Below, piece after piece: positions 33,215 to 44,414 of a stretch of DNA of 64,000 nucleotides. A program made the translations under genes and the position numbers. The DNA is from Perognathus longimembris pacificus (Eukaryota > Chordata > Mammalia > Rodentia > Heteromyidae). Numbering within the stretch: position 1 is the first letter of the stretch; the number at the start of each line of letters is the position of its first letter. Location of the stretch: positions 6,596,386-6,660,385 of the forward strand of contig NC_063171.1 of NCBI RefSeq assembly GCF_023159225.1, given 5' to 3'. Below the pieces are notes generated by a model. That model saw nothing but the letters and a program-made list of their open reading frames with translations. It did not search any database and was not told where the DNA came from.

Positions 33215-33275
33215 TCTTCCTTTCCTTCCTTCCTTCCTTCCTTCTTTCCTTCATCCCTCCCTTCCTTCCTTTCAT
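33215..33275 (+). repeat. (CCTT)n tract
   Basis: TTCCTTCCTTCC-type repeat abutting the tail of the SINE at 33276-33450. Confidence 0.85.
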
Positions 33276-33450
33276 TTTTTTTTTTTTTTTGCCTGTCCTG
33301 GGGCTTGGACTCAGGGCCTGAGCACTGTCCCTGGCTTTTTGCTTAAAGCTAGCACTCTACCTCTTGAGCCACAGTTTATGTGGTGCTGAGGACCGGAACT
33401 CAGGGCTTCATGCTAGGGAAGCACTCTACCACTAAGCCACATTCCCAGAC
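33276..33450 (-). mobile_element. IDL-Geo-like SINE, internally shortened
   Basis: A T-run, then GCCTGTCCTGGGGCTTGGAC, with a deletion between the right and left monomers (CCACAGTTTATGTGGTG). It ends CATTCCCAG. Confidence 0.75.
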
Positions 33451-33451
33451 C

Positions 33452-33677
33452 CTTTCTTTCTCTCTCTGTCTCTGTCTCTGTCTCTGTCCCTCCCTCCCTC
33501 TCTTCCTCCCTCCCTTTCACATTCTTTCTTTGCTTTTCTCCTTCCTTCCTTCCTTCCTTTCTTTCTTCCTTCCTTCCTTCCTTCCTTCCTTCCTTCCTTC
33601 CTTCCTTCCTTCCTTCCTTCCTCCTTCCCTCCCTTCCTTCCTCCCTTCCTTCCTTCTCCTTCCTTTCTTTTCTTTTC

Positions 33678-33752
<75 letters not shown>

Positions 33753-33795
33753 CTCTGTGTCTGTCTGTCTGTCTCTTTCTTTCTCTCTCTTCTCT
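33452..33795 (+). repeat. (TCTG)/(CCTT)/(CTTT)n polypyrimidine arrays
   Basis: A consecutive set of TCTC/TCTG, CCTT and long CTTT arrays; essentially all pyrimidine for over 300 bp, apart from a few interruptions. Confidence 0.95.
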
Positions 33796-34389
33796 CATGG
33801 ATTTTTTTCTGATACCTTCACCTCTATGATCCTTCTTTCTTTGGGATTCATTTGTTATCATTTCAGAGAGCTCTTGGAGGAATTTAAAAAAAAGCAATGT
33901 GTAGATCTGTCCACCATCTTTAACCAGACGTTTCCTGGTGTCTTTCAACAGTTACATTTTCTTGGAACCACTATTTGAAAGCAGATGTCCTCTGTGAGGA
34001 CATTTATAGTGCTTGTAACTTTTTATTATAAATAACGCTTTGATCATAGGCCTTGATCAGAATGTTTGTGCATCTCTGTTACTTTTCTAGCTCAAATGCT
34101 TAGAGCCTGATTCAAAACTGAAATTAAAATGTTTCAGGTATATGGCCAGATGGCCAAAAAATTGCATCATTTTACTCCTGCCAGTACCAGAACTTTGTTT
34201 TTATGCATATAAAGGGCATTTTCACCCAGAAACCAACTGAAAAACTCTCCTATATCTTAACTATTTTACCATGTCTTTAATACATATGACAATTGCTTGT
34301 GGTACAGGCTAAGGATGTGACAGATTTTTTTCTGAAACCATTGATTGGTACCCTTTGAAACTGTTTTCAATTAGCACATCTCTGCTGAG

Positions 34390-34740
34390 CTTTTCAAAAA
34401 GTTTTTTAAATTGCCATAGAAATTGTACATATTTATGAGGCACACCATGATGTTTTAACATGTATACAAAGTGTACTGATCAAATCAGGGTAGTTAGCAG
34501 TATTTGTCTCTTGAAATATGCATTAATTTTTGTGTTGAGAACACTTAAAGTCCTCTCTTCCAGCCATTTTGGAATATGCAATAGTTATGGTTAACTCTTT
34601 CACCACTCTACTGGGCAATAAAGTGTTGGAACCTATTCCTCCTGCCTATTGTATTTGTATACTGGATGCACAATCTTGCTCTAGCCTTGTCCCCAGCCTC
34701 TGGTAACCCCTGTCCTACATTCTACTTCTATGAGATCGAT
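34390..34740 (-). mobile_element. Old L1 3'UTR (antisense)
   Basis: AATTGTACATATTTATGAGG, then GTTGAGAACACTTAAAGTCC and the CCTCTGGTAACCCCTGTCCT segment are the reverse of an L1M-type 3'UTR. Confidence 0.7.
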
Positions 34741-35174
34741 GTACTACCTGCAGAACCACCCTGTCTCCTTCTCCTCCTTAAACTGGGCTGAATGCTGGAC
34801 CTAAGTACTTTAGAGGGGAACTCTTGACAAGCATCAAAAGGACTGGATTGTGGGTTTGGGGAAGGGGGCACATAGGATGACTACTTTCTTAGACTCCTGG
34901 GCTCCTCCAGTTTATGCTGCAAGCTCTGCTGTAGGGTACTGATGTTGGCAACAGCACCATTCATGCATCAACCAACCCTAGAAGAGCAGCTTTGCCTGCT
35001 GCCATCCAAGCTCACTTCTGAGGACATCTTCATAGTCACTTTCTGGAATATCAGTCAGGGTTTGACTGGAGATATAAAATACTCACAGGTATGTGTGCAT
35101 GTATTGATGGCAGATTTGATTTCACACCATTTGGGGAGTCAGTTATACCATCTATAAGAAAGCTGTTAAATTTG

Positions 35175-35490
35175 AAAGCCTCTAGTTCGTTTTCTGTTGT
35201 AATTGAATATTACAAATCAGATAATTTGTAAACAAAGAGAGGCTTATTTGGCTTATGTTCTGGAGGTTGGGAGGTCCAAGCACATGGCACTGGCATCTAG
35301 CTTTTGCCACATCACCACATGGTGAGATCAGAAACTGCCAGAGAGAGCTCACTTTCATAACCATAACCCATTAATTCATCCATCATGGATTAATATCTCG
35401 CCTCCACATACCATTAACATATAACCAGGGATTAAGTTTCTAACACATAAATTTCCAAGAATGCTCCCAATCCATGGCACAGGCAGTAAG
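35175..35490 (-). mobile_element. MaLR-type LTR relic (antisense)
   Basis: GCTTATTTGGCTTATGTTCT with GGAGGTTGGGAGGTCCAAGC, CACATGGTGAGATCAGAAAC and GGGATTAAGTTTCTAACACA match the reverse of an MLT1/MST-like LTR of a non-autonomous retrovirus-like element. No coding region remains. Confidence 0.6.
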
Positions 35491-35764
35491 TAGAGGGTGG
35501 ACACGAGGTGGACGTACAATTCTCATGACATGGAAATGGAGTCATCCAGGTCATCTAGAACCAGGGTAATCTTTTATACCTCTCAGCCTCTACCATTAAA
35601 GAGGGGCACATGAAGGAGAGGCAGTTGTGCTTTGTCTTGCTTTCAGTACACCCACTGGCAAGCAAAAGAAAGAGCCCTGGCAGCATTTGCAGAGCTCAGG
35701 CACTGCCCATGTCCACCACTAGGTGGACCTTACCTGAATTGGGCTGTCTACCCAGGGCTATGGC

Positions 35765-36165
35765 TCAAATATGGGTAGAGCCTCTCCAAAGCCCACATGT
35801 CCAAGATTTGGCCCCAAAGGTGTACTACTAGATGATGGAACCTTTAGGACGTGGTACCTAGTGGTAAGTATGTAAGTTATTGGGGTCATAGCTTTGAAGG
35901 AAACTGTTGGATTCCAGCCTTTCCTGTGTTGCTTCTCCTTCCTGGCTCATGTCAATGTGTCTGTTCCCCCAGTGATCCCAGTGTGATGTGCTGTTCTTCC
36001 CAAATGCACAAAGCCAAGGGATCATGGCTCGGATATTCCAGTCCAAGGTAATGTCCCCCCCCCATAGGTTACTAACCATTAACCTATAAGAAAAAATAGC
36101 CTTTTCCTTTTTATAAGTTAATTTCATTAGATGTCTGTTATGATGGAAAGCTGACTAATGCAGTG
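35765..36165 (+). mobile_element. MaLR-type LTR relic (sense, rodent-like)
   Basis: CTGGCTCATGTCAATGTGTC, GTGATGTGCTGTTCTTCCCA, TTTTATAAGTTAATTTCATT and GATGGAAAGCTGACTAATG follow the order of rodent ORR1/MT-like MaLR LTRs. It is non-coding and diverged. Confidence 0.6.
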
Positions 36166-36531
36166 GACATAGAGATACAAGATACTCCTCTACTCATGAC
36201 TCAAGTAAAAGCTTCCTGGAGCCTACATTTCCTGGAGTCTGTAGAAGGAAGCCATAGCAAATATAACTTTAGCTATGCAAATCAATGTAATTTGGAAGTT
36301 GGGGCTCAGGGAGGTGAACGTTCTTTTCATGGGTCCTCAGGTCCATCCCTTTCCTTAGGCCTTGAAAGCTGATGGACTTGTCAGTGCCAGGGAACTCTAT
36401 GCCTGAGAACCAGTCCTTCCTCAAGAACAGGTCTGCTTAAGATGAGGACAAAGACAGTGGACTACAGTTGGCTATTGGCATCTGTGGGTTCTGTATCCAT
36501 GGATCAAATTAAACATAAACACTTTAGGAAA

Positions 36532-36749
36532 TGTAATCCTAGCTACTCAGGAGGCTGAGATCTGAGGATTGTGGTTCAAAGCCAGCCCAGGCAGGAAAGT
36601 CCATGACACTCTTATCTCCAATTAACCATCAGAAAACTGGAAGTGGCACCGTGGCTCAAGTGGTAGAGGCTAGCCTTGATCTGAAGAACTCAGGGACAGT
36701 GCCCAGGGCCAGAGTTCAAACCCTGTAATAGACAAAAATAAAAAAAAAG
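36532..36749 (+). mobile_element. 5'-truncated B1-like/Geo-like SINE
   Basis: It starts inside the B1-like part (TGTAATCCTAGCTACTCAGG). The duplication CTTTAGGAAA lies at 36522-36531 and 36750-36759. Confidence 0.82.
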
Positions 36750-36769
36750 CTTTAGGAAAAACTTATCAT

Positions 36770-37195
36770 GGGCTGAGCATTGGTGGGTCTACTTGGTAAA
36801 ATGAGATTCAGAGGATCAAACGTTTTGGAGCAAGCAACATGGACAGAAAAATTCACAAGACCCATATCAACCAATAACTGGGTATGGTGGTATGCACCTG
36901 TCATCCTACTTAGGAGGCTTAGATCAGAAAAATCTACGATTCCACATTACGTGAAAAATTTGTAAGACTTCATCTCAATAAAAGGAGGGCATGGTGATGT
37001 GTGCCTTTTATCCTAGCTACAGTAGAAAGCTTAAAATATAAGGAGCAAATGGTAGGCATGTGCCTGGGCAGGATATAAAAATCTAGGTCAAAACTAATAG
37101 GTATGGAAGAGAGCTGGAGTGTAGGTCAGCAGTATGGCACCTGCCTAGCAAGGACAAAGTCCTGAGTTCAAACCTCAGTGCAAAAGACATTAAAA
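36770..37195 (+). mobile_element. Older B1-like/ID-like SINE relics
   Basis: Two or more worn B1-like starts (GGGTATGGTGGTATGCACCT; GGGCATGGTGATGTGTGCCT) and an ID-like end (AAGTCCTGAGTTCAAACCTC) plus an A-run. Confidence 0.55.
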
Positions 37196-37337
37196 AAAAA
37201 AACAACTGTCTACCAAACATGTAGACTTTTTTCTTGTCATGATTTCCCAAAGTAGGCTGCAACAATAATTTACATAGCATTAAGCATTTTAAGTAATCTA
37301 CAGATGATTTAGATGGGAGCATGTGTTGGCTATATGA

Positions 37338-37339
<2 letters not shown>

Positions 37340-37388
<49 letters not shown>

Positions 37389-37605
37389 CTAGGCCTTGAA
37401 CTCAGGCCCTGGGATCTGCTACAGAGTTTTTTTTGCTCAAGGTAACTGCCACTTGAGCTACAGCTCCACTTCTGGCTTTTTGGTGGTTAAATGGTGATAA
37501 GAGTGTCATGTACTTTCCTGCTCAGGCTAGTTTTGAATTGTAATTCTCAGATCTCAGCCTCCTGAATAGCTAGGATTACAGGCATGAGCCACCAGCATCT
37601 GGCTA
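37340..37605 (-). mobile_element. SINE dimer with (GT)n tail
   Basis: The (GT)n array 37340-37388 sits in the tail position of a reverse B1-like/Geo-like dimer (GCCTTGAACTCAGGCCCTGG ... AGGATTACAGGCATGAGCC). Confidence 0.75.
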
Positions 37606-39134
37606 CTGTGACATTTTGTACAAGGGACTTGAACATCTGCAGATTTTGGTGTCCATGGGAAAATCCTGGAACCAATCCTCCACGAATGCAGAGGGACAAT
37701 TATACCATGAAGCAGGGAAAAGGAACTATAAAAAAAAAAAAGCAGCAATTTGGGTAGATTGCAAGGGAATTTTCTGAGTAAAAAAGATGACCCCAGAAGT
37801 TTACACTACATTATCATAGCATCCTAGAAATAACAAAATAATAGAAGGAGAGATTGGATGCAAGGGCTGGGGTGTGGCTTTAAAACAGCAGGATAAGGAA
37901 TCCTTAGGTGGTGAAAATGTTGACTATATTGACTATGGTGTTTGGACACGATATACCTCTATGAAGGGCTAAAACTGCACAGAAGTAAACATATCTACCT
38001 AGATGAATGAGTGCATATACCAAGGCACCAGATTATATCTGTGACACAAATTCTTCTGTAGTTTTGCAATATGTTACCACTGGAGAAAAGCAGGAAGAAT
38101 TCTAGGGGTTTCTATTATTTCTATCAGTATCTCTGATGCACATCTCACAGAGGACATGTTGGTATGCAGTATGTTTTTCCCATCATGAAGAAGTAGCTTC
38201 ATGACCACTTGGCATCTGTCCCAGACCAAGTTTGGAGCTGAGTGTTGTCCATAGGATGTATGAATGCTAGACAAGATTCTGGCTTGGGGTGCTAGTCTGA
38301 GATGCTGATCCCTTCTCTTACTGGCCTGCAGAGGGCAGCTTGGCCATACAGGAACTGGAGCTCTTTGGTGTTAGGTTCACTGGGCACAGGTTCCTAGACT
38401 TGGTTGTGTGAGTTCTGAAGTTCTTTGCTTTCTCTCTTTCACACCCCTGTCACAGCTCATGAGCTCATTCTGCCCACAGTTGGCAGTCTGGGTGGGTTCA
38501 TTTCTCCTTACACTTTGTCCAGTTCCATTGAAATGACTCATGCACAGTTTTTGCCTTCTCCCTCAAGGAAACCTCCTGTCCAACCTTCTCATTTAGGCAA
38601 TTTTCCTGATAAATAACCTCCTTTCCACTCTTCTCAGACCACCAGATAGGTTCCTTCTTCCTGAGGCAGTGGCCAGCACCTTCCCAGATGTTCCTTCCCT
38701 ATGGCCACCTGGCTTCCTAAGCAGGAAATGCTGAGACACATGGACCTCAGTTGAATACACATACCCTATGTACTGGGAAGATGATGCCAACAAGGAGTGG
38801 TTATCAGCTGGAGGGAGATGTGCTCTGTGGGCTTTCTCTTGGATTCCTACATCCTCTGGCTTACTCTCATTCATCTGCCATTTCCCCTTTCTCATATTCT
38901 TATTCTCCTTCACTCATTTTCTTACAGTCCTGTTGTCACATGCATTCTCTTCCTCCTCATTCATTCTTTATCTCCTGCCCCCTCTTACTCTCAATTCTTA
39001 GGTTTGAATTCTGGGTCTTCTGCTTGCTGGGCTCAGCTTGCTTGCTCCATTGGTGTACTGCTACTCGAGTCTCTAGCCCAATTCATGCTGCTTCTGTCTC
39101 TCTCTACCTTCCTCTTCTCATTGTCTCCTTCAGA

Positions 39135-39240
39135 TTCTTTAAAAATTTTTCATTATAAAGGTGATATACAGATGGGTTATAGTTATATAAGTGAGGTAAT
39201 AAGTACATTTCTTTTTGGACAATGTCACCCCTTTCCTTTA
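39135..39240 (-). mobile_element. L1 3'-end fragment (antisense)
   Basis: AATTTTTCATTATAAAGGTG, ATATACAGATGGGTTATAG and AAGTACATTTCTTTTTGGAC match the same L1 3' end as at 32393 onwards. Confidence 0.5.
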
Positions 39241-41053
39241 TATTCTTACCCATTCTTTTTTCTCTCACTCATTCCATCCCTCTCATTTTTCCTTCTCATT
39301 CATTCCCTGATTCTATCTCTACTTTTGCCTCTGGATGGGTGGCAGGAACCTGAGATGATCACATCACTGGACTGGCAGAACAGAATAAGCATAGGAGCCA
39401 ACACTGATCCTGGTCACTGTGCACGGCAAGATCTTTGTCAGGCACTGGGGTGGGTGCAGCAAGAGGAACCAGAGGAAACACTGCAAGCAATAGGCTTACT
39501 CAGGGTCTGGGCCCTTGCTTGTCATGTGTGGAGTGAATCTAACATATTAGCGCTGTATGATGAAGACAGCCATGACACAGAAGGGTCCTAGTTGAGGTAG
39601 TAGAAGCCCAGAGCTCCCCACCTTCCCCTGTGGCATTCAGAATTCAGACATGGCCTGGCAAGACATTGGAGTGGACCAGAGCTGGGAGAGAGGTTGGCTC
39701 TGCCAGGCCTGGAGTCCCAGGGACCACCCCGTTCCCCACTGTGCTGATCTACTAAGGCTCCCGCAGCCTTTTCTGTATCCCCCTATACATCAGCACCCTC
39801 AAGCCCTTGGAGCTGTTTGGACAGACTTAAGAAACACACAGAATTGGATGTTTTCAAACACTTAGATATGGGACATTCATACTGGCTGTTCTTTTTGTTT
39901 TCCTTTCCTGGAATGGGATTCATTCAGTATATGTACCCCCTGCCCCTGACCTGATGTTGCCTTCTTTGGGCTGTGCCTGTCTTGCCCCTCAGGAAGCACT
40001 GCTTATTCCCAGTCTCCAGACATTGGGTGGGCAGGGCAGATTCTACTTCCCAGGGGGTTTCTGTCTGCCATTAAGTATGTCTATTCACATTATGGGAAAA
40101 TGGCCATAAGATGGATGGGGGAGGGCACTCAAGACTCATCAAAGAGGCCTGCACTCTCACAGGGGGGTCACGGTAACACGTCAAATCTCTGAGAATTAAT
40201 GTCAGTTCAAAGCCAGAGCTGGTAGTTCACAAAGGAGCAGATTGTTACCTCTTCCCAATGAATGGTTACCCTGGTATAAGGCCCTGTCCCCTACCTTCCC
40301 ATCCCCTTATTCAGATGGCTTCTGTATACAGGCTGAGTGGATGCAGTAGGGAATGACAAGCCTTCCAGCCAAGAAAGCCCCAAAGAAACAAGGTGACAAC
40401 TTGGCCATTGGCCAGATCACACTAAATGAGAATGTAGTTGGTCTGTCTGGGAAGTCAGCCTTCCTATGCTACACGCAAGGTCAGATCATCTGCATTGGGG
40501 CTTAGCTGAGAAAAGCTAGAGGAAAAAGGAGGGAAGTTTGTCTCCCTGGCCTGCTGTTTGCCCTTGAGTGCTACAAAACCCTCTATATTCAGTTTGTCAT
40601 CCAGGAAAATGGCCTAGTAAATGTTTACCAAGAGCTCTTCTAAGATAATCCACCTTCCATTTGCTTGGGGGCTCCCATGAGCACTGTATTGTCCAGCATT
40701 AAAAACTCAATGTTTTCTTACCTCGCCTCTCTCTTGTTCCATCCATCCTAGCCCCTTTTTTCAGCTTCTGTCTCTTTTGCATCTCATTTCATCCAAGGCA
40801 GAGGAAATGGATACCTCTGCAGAGCAAGTGCCATTTGTTTACCCTGGTGATGGGCTGATGGTGGCAGTCTGGGAAGGTGCAGAGGGGCTAAAAGGTGCTC
40901 CTACAGATGAGTGCAAGCAGGAAAGGGTGGGTGGAACTTGGGAGTTTCAGTGGGAGTACCCAGCATCCTTGATCCCATGTGAAGTTCAGGCTCACAGGTA
41001 ATTTGGCCTATGGGAGAGAAAGGAGACTCACTTTGTATTCTACATGCTGTTTG

Positions 41054-41055
<2 letters not shown>

Positions 41056-41114
<59 letters not shown>

Positions 41115-41580
41115 GAGGCATTGCCTGGGCATTGTCCCTGAGCTTTTGTACACAAGTGCTCTATTTGAGCCACAGCTACATTTCTGGCTTTGTTATTGTT
41201 TATTGAAGAGTTTCACAGATGGCTAGGTGCAGGTAGCTCATGCCTTAGTCTGAGCTGAGAATCATGATTCAAAGCCAGCCAGGGCAGGAATGTCTGTGGG
41301 ACTGTTATTTCTAATTAACCAGAAAACTGCCAGAAAACTGGCAATGATGCTGTGGCTCAAAGTGGTAGAATGCTAGCCTTGGGTGAAAAAGCTCAGGGAC
41401 AGCACCCCAGCTCTGAATTCAAACCCCATGACTGACAAAATACTAATACTATTACTACGAATATAAAATAGTCTCATGACCCTTCTTTCCCAGGCTGGCT
41501 CTGAACTACAATCCTCAGATCTCAGACTCCTGAGTAGCTAGGATTATAGGTATGAGCCACCAACACCTGGCCTTTCCATG
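41056..41580 (-). mobile_element. Reverse SINE dimer with (GT)n tail, split by a forward SINE
   Basis: The (GT)n array (41056-41111), then a reverse Geo-like right part (41112-41220), is interrupted by a plus-strand B1-like/Geo-like copy (about 41222-41445). The reverse B1-like left part resumes at about 41460-41575 (CTCCTGAGTAGCTAGGATTA). Confidence 0.7.
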
Positions 41581-42472
41581 CTTTTAGGGAAGATCACCCA
41601 CTTCCCTTCGGGAGGCAGAATTCAGGCCACAGCAGGGCAAGGACAGACATGAGTTGAAAACTTGAAGCAGAGGGGTTGTTGTCTCCTGAGATCCACTTAA
41701 GAGTAGGGACAACTGGTTGCATCGCCTTTATCAGCTGCCATTTTCTCAGGTATAGAGTATGGGCCTATACCTACTTGGGCATGGGCCCTGGCACACTCAT
41801 ATACTCTTACTCCTCAGGATTCCTGATAGGTTGCTGAGTGGAACTGGGGCAGGGCTTCAAGTGGAGATTTGGTGGGGTCACTTAGGGCTAGGCTGTACCT
41901 CCCCCCATTGTTAGGACATGATATACTCCCACCAAAAGAAACAAAAACCCTTCCCAAGTCTGTGGATTGTAGGCCATCATAACTACTGCTCCCTCATAGC
42001 AAATGTGGCCCAAGGGGACTAAGGTTAGAACTCTCTGTTCCTCAGCTAGCTAGCTGACTTCCTCCTTTCTCAGGACTGCCTGGGTGGCTGATGTGATAGA
42101 GTTCCACTTTCGCTGGAAGGGAGCTTTGCCTTGCCTGAAGTACCTTGTGACACACATTTACAATCTCACACATCATTTTTCTTGGAAGGAATCTTTAAAC
42201 ATGTCAATTGCTCTGGGTCTTCCATTCCCTGCCTCCTCCAGATGCCCCTTTACTACCTTTCTTCTTGGAGCTGGAGCCAAGCCTCCAGGTGGAAGTTTCT
42301 GGGGCCATGCCAAGGCTCCAGAAGTGTTCCTTTTGCTGCAAGAGTTCTATGAAGTGGCTGAACAAGGTGTGAGAAGAAAGGGATAGCAGAGGGGATTTAA
42401 GAAATGGGGAATGACACAAGACTGGTCACACCTTCTTATGAAGGCAGACCATGGGCTAGAATATGGTGTTAT

Positions 42473-42681
42473 TTTTATTTTTTTTATTTTTGCCAATCCT
42501 GGGCTTTGGACTCAGGGCCTGAGCACTGTCCCTGGCTTCTTTTTGCTCAAAGCTAGCACTCTGCCACTTGAGCCACAGCGCCACTTCTGGCCATTTTCTG
42601 TATATGTGGTGCTGGGGAATTGAACCTAGGACCTCCTGTATGGGAGGCGAGGACTCTTGCCACTAGGCCATATCCCCAGCC
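42473..42681 (-). mobile_element. IDL-Geo-like SINE, full length
   Basis: A minus-strand dimer with perfect 17-bp duplication CTAGAATATGGTGTTAT at 42456-42472 and 42682-42698. It is the last IDL-Geo-like copy before a 16-kb gap. Confidence 0.9.
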
Positions 42682-43767
42682 CTAGAATATGGTGTTATAA
42701 CTCAGAAGTAGTCACCAATCACTGGAGCTAGATGGATTTCAGATGGAGAAAGGAAGGCTCTAAAAAGAAGTGACTTTCCCAGGCCCAGTCTCTTCCCTGC
42801 CTCACCCCTCATCCAGCCACACACCCACGGGTGAACTCTTCTGGCAGGACCAAGTATATTCACTAGGGTGGTCCACATACCATGGAAAGAGTGACCAGCT
42901 TGGCTGGGACAGTTGTGAGAATTAATGCAAGTGCTGACCTATTTCCTTTTTTGCTTGTCTGGGAGCACCCTTCCTGAGTCAGGTATCAGCAACTGATTTT
43001 CACAGCTTCACAACTCAATTTTCCCCAATATACTGAAGCCCTCAGACTCAGAGGTTTCTGTACCAGAACCAGACCTTCCAAGTTCAGGCACTGGCTGGTA
43101 GGACCACCTGCCTTCCACGGGGCCCAGTTTGCCTTGGAGACTCATGTCTTGGATTCCACTTGCTGTCTTGTGGCCCAGAGCTCTAGCAGCCTGGCTGCTG
43201 AAGTAAGCCTGAAGTGGCTCCCCAGCACAGAAGGTTTGCATCCTGTGGACACTTTCATGCTTAAAGTGCCATGCCAGTTCTTCAGCCTAGATGCCCTGGT
43301 TGATATGGTAATTTGTCCCACTGTTTTAATTCAGGTTTGACTTTTCTGATACTATCTCCAGAAGTGATGAAAATTACCGGACAGCTCTGTGCTTCCAACT
43401 CCCTTCATTTCAAGGAATCCCCTTCATTCTCATCCCCATTCATTCTCATTGAATGGCAAGAACTTGGGTTTTGGAAAGAGTCGCTTGATGGTCGTGATTT
43501 CACCCACTAGGTCTCCTTACTTCAATTTAAGGAGACAAGTCCCCAAAGAACCAGATTTACCCATTCTCGGGCCAAAATGTGCCCCAGTGTCCTCCATGGG
43601 AGAGCATCTCTGTAAGTCTCCTTTCTTGAGGGGTTTCTGTTTCCTCTTCTCATCCAGCTTCCCAGGCAGCAGCGCCCCAGTTCCTAGCAAACAGAAGACG
43701 TCCCTATGGTGACACCCCCCCACGCGTCCTGGACTCGCGCCCTCGCACTCTCACTCAGCAGCCAGTC

Positions 43768-44090
43768 TCCCCGCCCCCCCCCCCCGCCAGCTCCTCTCCC
43801 CCCGCCCCCCCCCCCCGCAAGCCAGCCCTCCCTCCCCTTCCCCAGCCCGCCTCCTGGCCAACACCCCGCCAGCCAGCACAGCCTGCAAAGCCGCCCAAGT
43901 TCCCCCAGCTACTGCGCTGGGCTCCGCCTTTCCCGCCCCCCCCGCCCCCCCACCCCCAGCACTCCAGACTTGGGCTGCCAATACACCGCCCCAGATCCTC
44001 CCCGGGGCTCCTGCCCCGCCCCCGGCAGTCTTGTCCTGACTGAAGATACCCGGAGCCAGCTTCTGTCCCTCCCCCCCCCCCCCCAATCGG
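43768..44090 (+). repeat. Poly-C tract cluster upstream of WNT9A
   Basis: Runs of 12 C (43774-43785), 12 C (43805-43816), C7-type runs near 43937-43960 and 14 C (44071-44084) lie in a C-rich strand. On the minus strand these are G-runs able to form G-quadruplexes. Confidence 0.85.
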
Positions 44091-44111
44091 GGGGATGGAC
44101 TCCCAACTTTC

Positions 44112-44116
44112 ATTGG
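44112..44116 (-). promoter_or_regulatory. Inverted CCAAT box upstream of WNT9A
   Basis: ATTGG (reverse CCAAT) lies in the context TTTCATTGGTCCT, about 250 bp upstream of the TATA-like box. This is far for a classical NF-Y site, so the call is tentative. Confidence 0.35.
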
Positions 44117-44316
44117 TCCTCACGGCTGGCCCCCAACCACCCATTCCGCTGCCCGGTTCCCGGATTCCCACCATTCTCCCCTTCCCGCCCCCTCTACACC
44201 GGCGGGCGCACCCCGAGACCCGCCCCGGAGCGGCGGCCCCGCGCGGCGGCGGGCGGGGCGCACGGCTCGGGTTTCGGCCCGCCCCCGGCGCCGGCGTGAC
44301 CCCTCCTCCCGGGCGC

Positions 44317-44324
44317 GGGGCGGG
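44317..44324 (+). promoter_or_regulatory. GC box upstream of WNT9A
   Basis: GGGGCGGG, an Sp/KLF-type GC box, sits about 45 bp upstream of the TATA-like box. Further GC-box-like strings occur across 44220-44335. Confidence 0.55.
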
Positions 44325-44365
44325 CCGGGCCCAGCTGGTCGGCGCGCGGCCGCCGCTGCGGGCGC

Positions 44366-44372
44366 TATAAGA
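44366..44372 (+). promoter_or_regulatory. TATA-like box of WNT9A
   Basis: TATAAGA lies 75 bp upstream of the WNT9A ATG inside otherwise very GC-rich sequence. The spacing predicts a start site around 44396-44402. This would be a TATA-containing CpG-island promoter, a combination seen at some tightly regulated developmental genes. The start position is inferred. Confidence 0.65.
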
Positions 44373-44414
44373 GGGCGGCGGCCGCGGCGCGCCCTGCGCG
44401 GAGCCGGGAGCGCG

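Larger units (their letters stand above)
36455..37705 (+). mobile_element. Ancient Tigger-like MITE split by younger SINEs
   Basis: Three pieces read in order as one short DNA transposon: the left end 36460-36521 (GGCATCTGTGGGTTCTGTAT), the middle 37198-37340 (TTACATAGCATTAAGCATTT, AAGTAATCTACAGATGATTT) and the right end 37606-37700 (GGGACTTGAACATCTGCAGA, CCAATCCTCCACGAATGCAG). The ends are inverted-repeat-like. The gaps hold SINEs at 36532-36749, about 36770-37195 and 37340-37605. Confidence 0.7.

Noticed and set aside
33380..33948. Phe/Leu/Ser and Lys/Glu/Arg repeat open frames
   Set aside because: They are translations of CTTT/CCTT simple repeats in two orientations.
38797..39591. 264-codon open frame in the intergenic region
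   Set aside because: Hydrophobic low-complexity sequence overlapping an L1 fragment, with no recognisable family and no splice or promoter context. It is probably chance.
43706..44299. Pro/Ser-rich open frame of 197 codons upstream of WNT9A
   Set aside because: The composition is dictated by poly-C tracts and the CpG island. It has no domain, and other frames are open over much of the same stretch.
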